The notes under the pieces are model-generated. The model did not search any database. It saw only the letters and a program-made list of their open reading frames with translations, and had not been told where the DNA came from. A stretch of DNA of 32,034 bases from Paludibacter sp. (GTDB lineage Bacteria > Bacteroidota > Bacteroidia > Bacteroidales > Paludibacteraceae), in NCBI GenBank assembly GCA_020049515.1, contig JAIFKQ010000154.1, forward strand, positions 1 to 32,034. The letters run 5' to 3'. Below are positions 15,778 to 24,191 of the stretch, piece by piece; within the stretch, counting starts at the first letter, position 1, and each line of letters starts with the position of its first letter. The translations under genes were made by a program, and so were the position numbers.

Positions 15778-15901
15778 GGGCAATAATATTCCGCAGAATG
15801 AAACATAGTAAGAGTAAATTTATTTCTATACTCATACGATCTTCATTTATCCAATTAAAAACAATCTAAAAAATCCAATAGCCCCTCTTATTATTGGTAA
15901 T

Positions 15902-15936
15902 GTCCCCTCTTTCGGGGGATTAGGAGGCTTCCTCAT
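15902..15936 (+). repeat. Right-end hairpin element directly before apt
   Basis: GTCCCCTCTTTCGGGGGATTAGGAGGC corresponds in parts to the right end of the 14684-14792 element (CCCCCTTCGGGGGATAAAGGTGGCC). It includes AGGAGG at 15922-15927, ten bases before the apt ATG, a strong Shine-Dalgarno-like motif that is rare in this window. A second stem CCAATA/TATTGG lies just upstream near 15876-15898. Confidence 0.55.
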
Positions 15937-15937
15937 T

Positions 15938-16462
15938 ATGAATTTAGAAACCGTAGCTGCTTCCATTAGGAACGTACCAGATTTTCCGAAACCCGGAATT
16001 TTATTTAAAGATATTACCACCGCAATGAAAGATGCCGAAGTGCTGAAATTTATTGCCGATAGCTTGTATGATTACTACAAAGACAAAGGAATTACGAAAG
16101 TTGTTGGCGTAGAAAGTCGCGGGTTTGTGCTTGGAAGTATATTGGCCTACAGACTTAATGCGGGTTTTGTGCTACTCAGAAAACCGGGCAAACTACCTTC
16201 GGACACCTTCAAAGTGGATTACGACTTAGAATATGGACAAGACTCGCTCGAAATACACAAAGATTCTATCGACGAAAACGACGTGGTTTTATTACACGAC
16301 GATTTGTTGGCAACTGGTGGAAGTGCCAATGCAGCACTCCAATTGTTGACCAACTTCACTCACAATGGCGTATATGTCAGCTTTTTGATAGAACTGCTTT
16401 TCTTAAATGGCCGACCCCGATTACAGGGTGCAATAAACATACACTCGCTGATACAATTTTAA
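15938..16462 (+). CDS. apt: Adenine phosphoribosyltransferase
   Basis: 174 aa, full length. Makes AMP from adenine and PRPP (purine salvage, cytoplasm). Seen: VPDFPKPGILFKDIT at 13-27, VGVESRGFVLG at 56-66, LLRKPGKLP at 79-87 and the PRPP-binding loop DDLLATGGSA at 121-130; together these are diagnostic of APRT rather than other phosphoribosyltransferases. It lies between two arginine genes with no functional link that I know. The start is fixed by the conserved N-terminus and by AGGAGG ten bases upstream. Confidence 0.96.
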   Translation: MNLETVAASIRNVPDFPKPGILFKDITTAMKDAEVLKFIADSLYDYYKDKGITKVVGVESRGFVLGSILAYRLNAGFVLLRKPGKLPSDTFKVDYDLEYGQDSLEIHKDSIDENDVVLLHDDLLATGGSANAALQLLTNFTHNGVYVSFLIELLFLNGRPRLQGAINIHSLIQF

Positions 16463-16463
16463 A

Positions 16464-16560
16464 ATTCCCAAAACCCCTCCAAAGGATGGAAAGTGGTATA
16501 AATGAGATTTAGAATTGACTCCCAAAAGCGGAAGTTATATTTTCACAAACTTCATTTTTC
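16464..16560. repeat. Degenerate hairpins between apt and argB
   Basis: Just after the apt stop lies CCCCTCCAAAGGATGG, and at about 16516-16535 ACTCCC-AAAAGC-GGAAGT forms a stem. Both look like decayed members of the GC-rich hairpin family seen in the three preceding gaps. The rest of the gap to 16686 is AT-rich with no exact promoter match. Confidence 0.35.
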
Positions 16561-16686
16561 TTCTAAAGACTAAAATGATGAGCCCACTCCGATAAGTTTT
16601 TTTGAACACAAAAAATTAAAATTGACTTCTCTGAGCAGACTCAACAATACAAACGATACAACAAATAAGAAAAAACGATATTCTAA

Positions 16687-17511
16687 ATGATTAATTCAGT
16701 TGATAAAACTTCTTTTCCTCCTCACTTGGCGGGAATTAAGGGGAAGTTAACCATAGTAAAAGTTGGCGGAAAAATAGTAGAAGAAGCCGAAAGTTTAAAA
16801 AAACTGCTGGCTGATTTCTCAAAAATTGAAGGTTACAAAGTGTTGGTGCATGGTGGCGGACGTTCGGCAACGGCCATGGCAGCCAAACTTGGGATAGAAA
16901 GCAAAATGGTGAATGGCCGCAGAATTACCGACTCGGAAATGCTGAACGTAGTAACCATGGTGTATGGCGGATTGGTAAACAAACAAATAGTGGCTGGCCT
17001 GCAGGCGGTTAACGTGAATGCACTTGGTCTTACAGGTGCAGACTTGAATTATATGCGTTCCGAAAAACGACCCGTAAAAGAAGTTGATTACGGTTTTGTG
17101 GGCGATGTAAAAGAAGTGAATGCCGATATTTTGGCTGATTTGATTGGCAAAGGTGTAGTGCCCGTATTGGCACCCCTCACACACGACAAAAATGGTAACT
17201 TACTAAATACCAACGCTGATACAATTGCTGGAGAGGCTGCAAAAGCATTGTCGAAACATTTCGAAGTAACGCTTATGTATTGTTTCGAAAAAAAAGGCGT
17301 ACTGCTTGACGAAAACGACGATGAGAGTGTAATAACCAACCTCACTCCCACTCTATTTGAAAAATATGTTTCGAATGGGATAATACAAGGCGGCATGATT
17401 CCAAAACTCGAAAACTCCTTCGAAGCACTATATGCTGGTGTAAAACAGGTAATTATAACCCGTTCGGATAAAATACACACCAACAACGGAACAGTAATAT
17501 CGTTGCTATAA
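16687..17511 (+). CDS. argB: N-acetyl/N-succinylglutamate kinase
   Basis: 274 aa. Phosphorylates the side-chain carboxyl of N-acylglutamate, step two of arginine synthesis. Amino-acid kinase fold: VKVGGK at 24-29, VHGGGRSATAMAAKLG at 54-69, ALGLTGADLN near 117-126, NTNADTIAGEAA near 179 and the closing GGMIPKLENSFEAL motif. With a succinyl-type ArgF' nearby, the acyl group may be succinyl here (inference). Residues 1-18 precede the conserved core (LTIVKVGGK) and could be an artefact of choosing the first ATG, but no later ATG lies before the core. Confidence 0.94.
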   Translation: MINSVDKTSFPPHLAGIKGKLTIVKVGGKIVEEAESLKKLLADFSKIEGYKVLVHGGGRSATAMAAKLGIESKMVNGRRITDSEMLNVVTMVYGGLVNKQIVAGLQAVNVNALGLTGADLNYMRSEKRPVKEVDYGFVGDVKEVNADILADLIGKGVVPVLAPLTHDKNGNLLNTNADTIAGEAAKALSKHFEVTLMYCFEKKGVLLDENDDESVITNLTPTLFEKYVSNGIIQGGMIPKLENSFEALYAGVKQVIITRSDKIHTNNGTVISLL

Positions 17512-17628
17512 AATCCGATTACTTACTAAATTCATACAGTGTATTTTTCATAATTTAATCTGAAACGTTTTATTATCTGAAATTAAAAAACAAACGACAA
17601 CCATTTTACTATTAACGGACATAACATC

Positions 17629-18795
17629 ATGTTCAAAAACATTTCGCGCATTGTTTGGATATTATCCGTTGTAAGCCTATTTACAGATGTGGCCAGCGAA
17701 ATGTTGTATCCAATAATGCCCATTTACCTAAAAAGCATCGGGTTTTCAATAATGATTATTGGCATTTTGGAAGGTGTGGCTGAGGCTACTGCGGGGCTCA
17801 GCAAAGGATATTTTGGTAAATTATCCGATTCTACAGGCAAACGTGTACCCTTTGTGCAGGCTGGTTATATTTTAAGTGCAATTGCCAAGCCGATGGTGGT
17901 ATTTTTCACGCATCCAGTCTGGATTTTCTTTGTCCGCACCACCGACCGCTTTGCCAAAGGAATACGCACCGGCGCACGAGACGCTATCCTTTCCGACGAA
18001 GCTACGCCTGAAACAAAAGGAACTGTTTTTGGGTTTCACCGTGCCATGGATACCGTTGGTGCAGCCATTGGACCAACGTTTGCACTAATATATCTGTATT
18101 TTTATCCCGGAAACTATATCATGCTGTTTTACATTGCATTTATTCCTGGATTGATTGCCATTATCACCACTCTTTTACTCAAAGACAAAACAAAATCCAA
18201 ACCGCCAACCCGTGATAAAGTTCCATTCTTTTCCTTTTTTGGCTACTGGAAAACTAGTCCAGCTGTATATCGTAAATTGTTGATTGGCTTGCTATTATTC
18301 ACCCTGTTCAACAGTTCAGATGTTTTTCTATTGCTCAAAGCAAAAGATGCTGGGCTGGATGACACACAAGTTATTGGCATTTATATTTTCTACAATCTGG
18401 TGTATGCGCTGTTTGCTTTCCCTGCAGGTGCATTGGCCGACAAAATTGGACTTAAACGTATGTTTAGCATTGGTTTAGCATTGTTTTCTGTAGTCTATTT
18501 TGGTTTCTCCATAAACACCAACCTTTATGTGTTTCTAGGTTTATTTTTCCTTTATGGTTTATACGCGTCGGCCACCGAAAGCATCTCAAAAGCTTGGATA
18601 ACAAATATTTCCGACAAGAAAGACACCGCTACAGCCATTGGAACATTTTCCGCACTACAAAGTATATGCACCATGTTAGCAAGTTCCATGGCTGGAATTA
18701 TTTGGTACATGCTGGGTGCCAAAACCTTATTTGTAATGAGTGGAGCAATGGCACTAGTGGTTATTGTGTATTTATGGAGAATGAGGGAGGAATAA
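17629..18795 (+). CDS. Major facilitator superfamily transporter
   Basis: 388 aa with about 12 hydrophobic segments and a central loop (LKDKTKSKPPTRDKVPFFSF, near residues 185-204) dividing two halves. The N-terminal half carries the MFS loop 2-3 type motif GYFGKLSDSTGKR and then DRFAKGIRTGARDAI, which I associate with a subfamily of uncharacterised bacterial MFS proteins. The second half has GALADKIGLKRM, the matching repeat of the loop motif. Substrate and direction cannot be read from sequence. It follows argB by 117 nt in the same direction and ends at a terminator. Confidence 0.85.
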   Translation: MFKNISRIVWILSVVSLFTDVASEMLYPIMPIYLKSIGFSIMIIGILEGVAEATAGLSKGYFGKLSDSTGKRVPFVQAGYILSAIAKPMVVFFTHPVWIFFVRTTDRFAKGIRTGARDAILSDEATPETKGTVFGFHRAMDTVGAAIGPTFALIYLYFYPGNYIMLFYIAFIPGLIAIITTLLLKDKTKSKPPTRDKVPFFSFFGYWKTSPAVYRKLLIGLLLFTLFNSSDVFLLLKAKDAGLDDTQVIGIYIFYNLVYALFAFPAGALADKIGLKRMFSIGLALFSVVYFGFSINTNLYVFLGLFFLYGLYASATESISKAWITNISDKKDTATAIGTFSALQSICTMLASSMAGIIWYMLGAKTLFVMSGAMALVVIVYLWRMREE

Positions 18796-18853
18796 GTTGA
18801 TGCATTGGAAATGAGTTAAATGCTGACATTTCCTACCTTAATTGAACCTTAGT

Positions 18854-18895
18854 CGGCTGATTTTGAATCCTGATTTTCAGCCGTTTTCTTTATTT
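18854..18895 (+). terminator. Rho-independent terminator after the MFS gene
   Basis: Stem CGGCTGA / TCAGCCG with a 16-base loop, followed by a T-rich stretch. CGGCTGA recurs at about 18933, and ACCTTAG/CTAAGGT are inverted across the two, so an alternative fold is possible. Confidence 0.65.
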
Positions 18896-19072
18896 TTACT
18901 GTCAGCAAGGTCAGAGGAAAAATCAACTAAGGTCGGCTGAAAAAAAAAATTAGGCTGCAACCATACCTAGATATTAATAAACTGACGGGTTTCTATACCT
19001 AGTTGCTTATATTGTCAGAAGCATGTAAGTATCAAAATTATGATAATATACAACCCGCATGACCATTCGTAA

Positions 19073-19834
19073 TCAAAACACTAAACCAACCTTCATCCCT
19101 ACATTATTCATGGTTGTTTTTCCGTAGTAGGAAAAAGTGCCCAATTCATTTGTCTCTATTAATTCTCCCGAAAAAGACTGAACACCAGAATAAGCGCCAA
19201 CTATCAAGGATGTTTTATAACTTATTCTATGCATTATTCCTAGTGAAATCTTTACCAACACTCCGCCGGCGTAGCCAGAATTTAGCGCAAAAGCATAACC
19301 TGTGTCCATACCTACAAAAGGAGTAGTTCGTTTTTTTGTATGCGAAGTTTGAAGTCGAACAAATAAAGGCAAAAAAGCCACAGAAGATGATTTATACGTC
19401 AAAAAAGTACTGCTATATCCAACTCCGGCACCTAGAAACAGTCTTCCATCGAAGCTGTTTTTTCGTCCAAAAAGCAAAGATAATTGAGTGTTAGGCAACC
19501 AACCGAAACTATATTTGGCACTAGAAACACCAGCAGTAAGCTCTACCAAGCCTCCAAAATCACTTTTGAGGACTAGAATTTTATCGGTAGTTTTCTCGGT
19601 TTCATTGTTCTGCAACGAAATTTCACTTTCTATTTTTGCAATTTCAAGCAGCTGAAATTGAAAACGCATACCCTCTTTTGTGGCAAGCATAATCATGTCG
19701 GAAGTTTTCACAACTATTTTTCCAACATAGACTTCGCCAGTATTGAGCGTAATTTTATCTTGAGCAATGTTTTCTTGTCCACAAACGTGAAGCGCAAAGA
19801 ACATACAGACAACAAGAAGAAGGATTACTCTCAT
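19073..19834 (-). CDS. Exported protein, probable outer-membrane beta-barrel, function unknown
   Basis: 253 aa. Signal peptide (residues 1-19, cleaved near CGQ). Residues about 26-70 (KITLNTGEVYVGKIVVKTSDMIMLATKEG...LLEIAKIE) look like a small beta domain of the kind seen before barrels in Bacteroidota. From about 90 to the end, alternating hydrophobic strands with Gly/aromatic residues and a final VGLVF suggest an outer-membrane barrel. I do not recognise the family. It starts 10 nt after the argD-like gene, so it is probably its operon partner. Confidence 0.7.
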   Translation of the reverse strand: MRVILLLVVCMFFALHVCGQENIAQDKITLNTGEVYVGKIVVKTSDMIMLATKEGMRFQFQLLEIAKIESEISLQNNETEKTTDKILVLKSDFGGLVELTAGVSSAKYSFGWLPNTQLSLLFGRKNSFDGRLFLGAGVGYSSTFLTYKSSSVAFLPLFVRLQTSHTKKRTTPFVGMDTGYAFALNSGYAGGVLVKISLGIMHRISYKTSLIVGAYSGVQSFSGELIETNELGTFSYYGKTTMNNVGMKVGLVF

Positions 19835-19844
19835 TATTTTAATA

Positions 19845-20984
19845 TTAAATAGCTAATACGGATTCCAGAACCGACTTGAAACTGTCCAAAAACAGGTTAG
19901 CATCAGATTTTGTTAAGCACAGCGGCGGAAGTAAACGTACAATATTAGTACCACTTGCACCTGTAAATATCTTTTTATCGAACAATAAGCGGTTTCGTAT
20001 TTCTTTAGATGGTTGATCAAATTCAATTCCAATCATTAATCCCATTCCTCTTACCTCTTTAATTTGTGGGATTTTTTTAAGTTCATCTATCAAGTACTTT
20101 CCAATACATTCGGCATTTTCCATCAAATGCTCTTCTTTAATAATATCGAGAACGGCTATGGCAGCAGTACATGCCAAATGACTTCCACCAAAAGTAGTAC
20201 CAAGTAATCCGTGGGAGGCTTTAAAAACAGGGCTGATAAGCACGCCACCTATAGGAAATCCGTTTCCCATGCCTTTGGCTACAGTAATTAAATCGGGACG
20301 AATACCGGCATGTTGATGTGCAAAAAACTTACCGCTGCGACCGTATCCTGACTGTACTTCATCTAAAATAAGAATGGTTCCTCTAGCAGTACATTCAACG
20401 CGTACCATTTTAAGAAATTCAACATCGGGCACACGAATACCTCCTACTCCTTGAATTCCTTCAATAATTACAGCACAAACATCATTGTTTTTAAGGGACT
20501 TGCGAACAGCATCAATATCATTCAAAGCAATAAAATCTACATCGAAACCATCATTAATTGGTGCAACAATAGATGGATTGTCTGTTACCTTAACAGCAGC
20601 TGAGGTTCGGCCATGAAAACTTTTATTGAAAGAAATAACTTTTTTTCGACCATTATGAAATGAGGCCAACTTTAAAGCATTTTCATTGGCCTCTGCACCC
20701 GAACTGACCAAAAACAAATCATAATCTTCGTACCCAGAGGCTTTTCCTAGCTTTTCCGCCAGTTCTACCTGCAATTTATTTTGCACCGAATTAGAATAAA
20801 AAACCAGTGATTCTAATTGATGTGTCATTTTTTGAACATAATACGGATGAGAGTGTCCAATAGAAATCACTGCATGACCACCATACATATCAAGATATTC
20901 AACATCTTGACTATCATAAGTTTTACAGCCCTGGCCTTTTGCAATTTCGATGTCAAAAAGCGGGTAAACATCAAATAAATTCAT
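19845..20984 (-). CDS. argD: Acetylornithine/succinylornithine aminotransferase
   Basis: 379 aa, class III PLP-dependent aminotransferase. Seen: SSGAEANENALKLA (cofactor phosphate), FHGRT, ILDEVQSGYGRSGKFFA with the ring-binding Asp, and AKGMGNGFPIGG with the Schiff-base Lys237, then TTFGGSHLACTAA. The length and the DEVQSGYGR and HPYYVQK motifs fit ArgD, which makes N-acylornithine from the semialdehyde, the step between ArgC and ArgF'. With a succinyl-type ArgF', the substrate may be N-succinylated (inference). It lies apart from argF' and argB on the opposite strand with its own promoter, and is followed by an exported barrel-like protein. Confidence 0.9.
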   Translation of the reverse strand: MNLFDVYPLFDIEIAKGQGCKTYDSQDVEYLDMYGGHAVISIGHSHPYYVQKMTHQLESLVFYSNSVQNKLQVELAEKLGKASGYEDYDLFLVSSGAEANENALKLASFHNGRKKVISFNKSFHGRTSAAVKVTDNPSIVAPINDGFDVDFIALNDIDAVRKSLKNNDVCAVIIEGIQGVGGIRVPDVEFLKMVRVECTARGTILILDEVQSGYGRSGKFFAHQHAGIRPDLITVAKGMGNGFPIGGVLISPVFKASHGLLGTTFGGSHLACTAAIAVLDIIKEEHLMENAECIGKYLIDELKKIPQIKEVRGMGLMIGIEFDQPSKEIRNRLLFDKKIFTGASGTNIVRLLPPLCLTKSDANLFLDSFKSVLESVLAI

Positions 20985-21054
20985 AGACTTCTTAATTAAT
21001 TTTTAATCTAAAAAAAGAAAGCAACGTTTACTTTCCAATGAAATTTGTAGGATA

Positions 21055-21062
21055 CAAAAGTA
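21055..21062 (-). promoter_or_regulatory. -7 promoter element for argD
   Basis: Reverse strand reads TACTTTTG, exact match; predicted leader about 64 nt. Confidence 0.5.
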
Positions 21063-21212
21063 ATTCAAAATTAAGAGACACTCAAACAATTACAATTAAA
21101 AAAAATAATGTATTTTTACGCGATTTATTTTCTTGTCAATAAAAGAATAAAACAACAGCTCAAAGAGTAAAAAATTGCATAAAAAATTTCAACAAATAAC
21201 ATTTCAATCATT

Positions 21213-22883
21213 ATGGAGAAACAAGTTACCATTTTTTGCAAAAACACCAAAACGTATCATACCTATCCAATAGGCACTTCGCTGATTGAAGTTTTTGAAA
21301 ATTTGCAAATAGAATTAAAATATCAAGTAGTGGCTGCGCGAGTAAATTACAAAGTGGAAGATTTGAATTTCTTAATTTACAAACCCAAAGACATAGAGTT
21401 TATTGATTCAAGTACCTCTTCGGGAATGCGTGTGTATGTACGAACATTGTGTATGGTACTTTCCAAAGCCATTTCGGAACTATATCCACAGGCTACACTT
21501 TGCATAGAGCATCCTATATCTAAGGGTTATTATTGTAAGCTCGAAAATCTGGGTGAACCTTTGACTGCTCCTATTATTTCAAAAATAAAAACCCGTGTTG
21601 ACTTAATTATTTCACAAGGCAAACCCATTGTGAGCGAAGAAAAACAAACAAAAGTCGTAAAAGAACTATTTGAGAATCAGTCCAATGAGAAAGACAAAAT
21701 AGCTCTTTTTGAAACCCTTGGGAATCCTTATTGTCGTTTTTTTCGAATCGACAATTATATTGATTATTACAATGGCGTTTTATTGCCATCAACCGATTAT
21801 TTAGGATTATATGACCTCACAGCCTATTACGATGGATTACTGCTAGGAGTGCCCAACCGCGAGAACCCGTTTGAATTAGAAAAAACAGTCTTATTGCCCA
21901 AAATGTTTGACATATTTAAAGAGCATGTAGGATGGAGTAAAATCATGAATATGAATAGTGTAGGTGAGTTCAATATAGCCTGCCGTAACAATCAATCTTT
22001 CAACCTCATAAAAATTTCGGAAGCATTGCACGAAAAAAAAGTTGGAAAAATAGCCGATATGATTTCGCAACGGGCACAAAAGGTTCGGTTTGTGCTGGTT
22101 TCGGGACCCTCCTCCTCGGGCAAAACTACTTTTAGCAAGCGACTTGCCATACAATTAAATGTAAATGGATTGAAGCCAGCAGTATTGTCTTTAGATAATT
22201 ATTTTGTGAGCCGAGAGGAAACTCCGCTGGACGAAAATGGCGATTGGGATTTTGAACATATCAATGCATTGGATTTACCACTTTTCAATCAGCATTTAAA
22301 ACAGTTGCTCAATGGAGAAGAGGTAGAGATTCCAACATTCAATTTTGAGGACGGAAAACGATATTTACGAGGCGAAAAACTACAATTGAATGAGGATAGC
22401 GTATTTATCATGGAAGGAATTCATGCGCTTAACCCCGATTTGATAAAAGACATTCCATTGGAAACTACTTTCAAGATTTACGTGTCGGCTCTAACTACCA
22501 TTTCCATCGATAAACACAATTGGATACCAACGGCAGATACACGATTATTGCGCCGTATTATTCGCGATTATCGTTTTCGTAATTACAGCGCACGACAAAC
22601 CATAGCTCGCTGGGCAAGTGTGAGACGTGGCGAAGAAAAATGGATTTTTCCGTATCAAGAGAATGCGGATGTAATGTTTAATTCAGCTTTGCTTTTTGAA
22701 CTCGCAGTGTTAAAAAAACATGCAGAACCAATACTGGCTGAAGTTCCAAAATTCTGTGATGAATATACCGAAACACATAGACTGATTAAATTCTTAAATT
22801 ACTTTGTTCCCATCCAGGATAGGGAAATACCACCTACTTCATTGTTACGAGAATTTGTAGGTGGTAGTAGTTTTAGATATTAA
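21213..22883 (+). CDS. Nucleoside (uridine-like) kinase with threonyl-tRNA-synthetase-like N-terminus
   Basis: 556 aa. Residues 1-65 look like a TGS domain (VTIFCKNTKTYHTYPIGTSLIEVF). About 75-185 resembles the second additional domain of threonyl-tRNA synthetase (EHPISKGYYCKLENLG), without catalytic synthetase parts. From about 285 a P-loop kinase of the uridine kinase/phosphoribulokinase family follows: GPSSSGKTTF at 298-307, LSLDNYFVSREETP, and LLRRIIRDYRFRNYSARQT. The fusion is known in Bacteroidota and Firmicutes as a nucleoside kinase; the role of the N-terminal module is unknown. It is monocistronic, divergent from argD; no exact -7 element is seen upstream. Confidence 0.87.
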   Translation: MEKQVTIFCKNTKTYHTYPIGTSLIEVFENLQIELKYQVVAARVNYKVEDLNFLIYKPKDIEFIDSSTSSGMRVYVRTLCMVLSKAISELYPQATLCIEHPISKGYYCKLENLGEPLTAPIISKIKTRVDLIISQGKPIVSEEKQTKVVKELFENQSNEKDKIALFETLGNPYCRFFRIDNYIDYYNGVLLPSTDYLGLYDLTAYYDGLLLGVPNRENPFELEKTVLLPKMFDIFKEHVGWSKIMNMNSVGEFNIACRNNQSFNLIKISEALHEKKVGKIADMISQRAQKVRFVLVSGPSSSGKTTFSKRLAIQLNVNGLKPAVLSLDNYFVSREETPLDENGDWDFEHINALDLPLFNQHLKQLLNGEEVEIPTFNFEDGKRYLRGEKLQLNEDSVFIMEGIHALNPDLIKDIPLETTFKIYVSALTTISIDKHNWIPTADTRLLRRIIRDYRFRNYSARQTIARWASVRRGEEKWIFPYQENADVMFNSALLFELAVLKKHAEPILAEVPKFCDEYTETHRLIKFLNYFVPIQDREIPPTSLLREFVGGSSFRY

Positions 22884-23049
22884 AATATCGTAATTCTTTT
22901 GAATAAATATTATATTTAAAACAACTAAAATGGCTTGGGATAATTCAGCTTTCAACTAAATATTGTAAAAATCAATAGCAAATTGCAATTGCATTAAATC
23001 AAGAAAACAAGCTCTTCATAACGAGCTAAAAGCAGCAATTATACGCATA

Positions 23050-23080
23050 AATGCATTTATATCTGTCAATTAAATGCATT
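23050..23080. repeat. Perfect 10-bp inverted repeat AATGCATTTA/TAAATGCATT
   Basis: Arms at 23050-23059 and 23071-23080 with an 11-base spacer, about 180 nt before the promoter. Centre-to-centre spacing of 21 bp would put the arms on one face of the helix, which suits a dimeric regulator. A role as operator is inference. Confidence 0.5.
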
Positions 23081-23259
23081 GATATTATTTAATTTACGCA
23101 CCCAACACATATAAAAAATTAATAGCATTATTACAAACATATTAAAAACCAGATATTGATTAAAAGTAATTTAATGTTTTTCACAAATTGAAATTTTAAA
23201 TGAATAAAAGGCCAAAACAGTTCTCATTAATATTATTAGCGATTTCAAATATCTTTTTG

Positions 23260-23267
23260 TACATTTG
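23260..23267 (+). promoter_or_regulatory. -7 promoter element for the PorG-like gene
   Basis: TACATTTG, exact match, about 42 nt before the ATG. Confidence 0.6.
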
Positions 23268-23308
23268 CACCTTTATTTAGTAATATATAGACAAATAACA
23301 GCTATTCA

Positions 23309-24010
23309 ATGAAAAAGATTTTCTTACTATCAGTAATTCTCATACTTTTCATAACAGAACTCGATGCTCAGCGCCGTAATGGAAAAATTAAGCGTAGGAA
23401 AGCGACTGTTGGAACTATAGTTGCCACATTTGGTCCGGCATATTGTTTTGGTGACTCTAAAGACTCTCCCTTCAGTAAAACATTTTTGGATGGAACGAAT
23501 GCCGATTTTTCGTTGGGGTTTAGATACAAATTGCCCAACAATTTTGCATACAAGGCCACTATTTTGTATGGCAGCTATACTGGCACTGAAAATGAATCTT
23601 CTAGGGGTTTAGACTTCAATTCACAAATACTTCAATTCAATGTTAGGACTGAATATACTTACACATTTGGGTTTGGTAGAGTTCGTAGATTCAAACCAAA
23701 TTTAGTTTACGGGTTTTTAGGTGCTGGAATAGCAAATACAAATAGCGTTCATAAGTTCGACGACAAGCTTACAAAAGATGAGTTAGACAAAAAATATGTA
23801 GATATAAAAACCACGGACTTTACAGGAATGATACCATACGGTTTTGGTTATCAATATGATTTCAACAATAATTTCTTATTGGGAGGAGAAATCGGTTGGC
23901 AATTTCCTTTATCCGATTTCTTAGATGGACTGCATCCCAACAGTGGTACTTCAAAAAGCAATGATCTCTTGTTCGGTGTTTCAGTAACCTTGGCATACAA
24001 GATACTTTGA
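23309..24010 (+). CDS. PorG-like outer-membrane beta-barrel protein (DUF6089 type)
   Basis: 233 aa. Signal peptide (1-20, cleaved near LDA-Q) and a basic patch QRRNGKIKRRKA are followed by an eight-strand-type barrel: FGPAYCFGD, FSLGFRYKLPNNFAYKATILYG, QFNVRTEYTY, PNLVYGFLGAGIANTN, MIPYGFGYQYDFNNNFLLGGEIGWQFPLSDFLDGL and the closing strand VSVTLAYKIL. The order IP-GFGxxYxxNNxxxLGxExGWxxxxxDxLD resembles PorG, an outer-membrane component of type IX secretion associated with the PorKN ring. I could not align it, so it might be another porT/DUF6089 barrel. It ends at a strong terminator. Confidence 0.6.
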   Translation: MKKIFLLSVILILFITELDAQRRNGKIKRRKATVGTIVATFGPAYCFGDSKDSPFSKTFLDGTNADFSLGFRYKLPNNFAYKATILYGSYTGTENESSRGLDFNSQILQFNVRTEYTYTFGFGRVRRFKPNLVYGFLGAGIANTNSVHKFDDKLTKDELDKKYVDIKTTDFTGMIPYGFGYQYDFNNNFLLGGEIGWQFPLSDFLDGLHPNSGTSKSNDLLFGVSVTLAYKIL

Positions 24011-24119
24011 TGTTAAATTGTTTTTTAAATTAAACATACTACTTAAATAAAAACGGTCAGCAAAATAAAAGCGTTAATGAATAAACGTTTAAATAACGAA
24101 GCTCAAAACAAAAACAGAA

Positions 24120-24171
24120 CATACAAAAAAAAACGACAAATTCATTCTCGAATTTGTCGTTTTTTTGTATG
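24120..24171. terminator. Bidirectional terminator
   Basis: CATAC, A-tract, CGACAAATTC / GAATTTGTCG, T-tract, GTATG: a long near-perfect stem with a six-base loop serving the converging PorG-like gene and nadC. Confidence 0.9.
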
Positions 24172-24191
24172 TGGTATTGATTAATGAACCC

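Larger units (their letters stand above)
22884..23308. other. 425-nt AT-rich gap with an inverted repeat and a promoter
   Basis: No gene is visible. It holds a small stem AGCTC/GAGCT near 23009-23027, a perfect 10-bp inverted repeat at 23050-23080, and the promoter of the PorG-like gene at 23260-23267. Confidence 0.6.
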
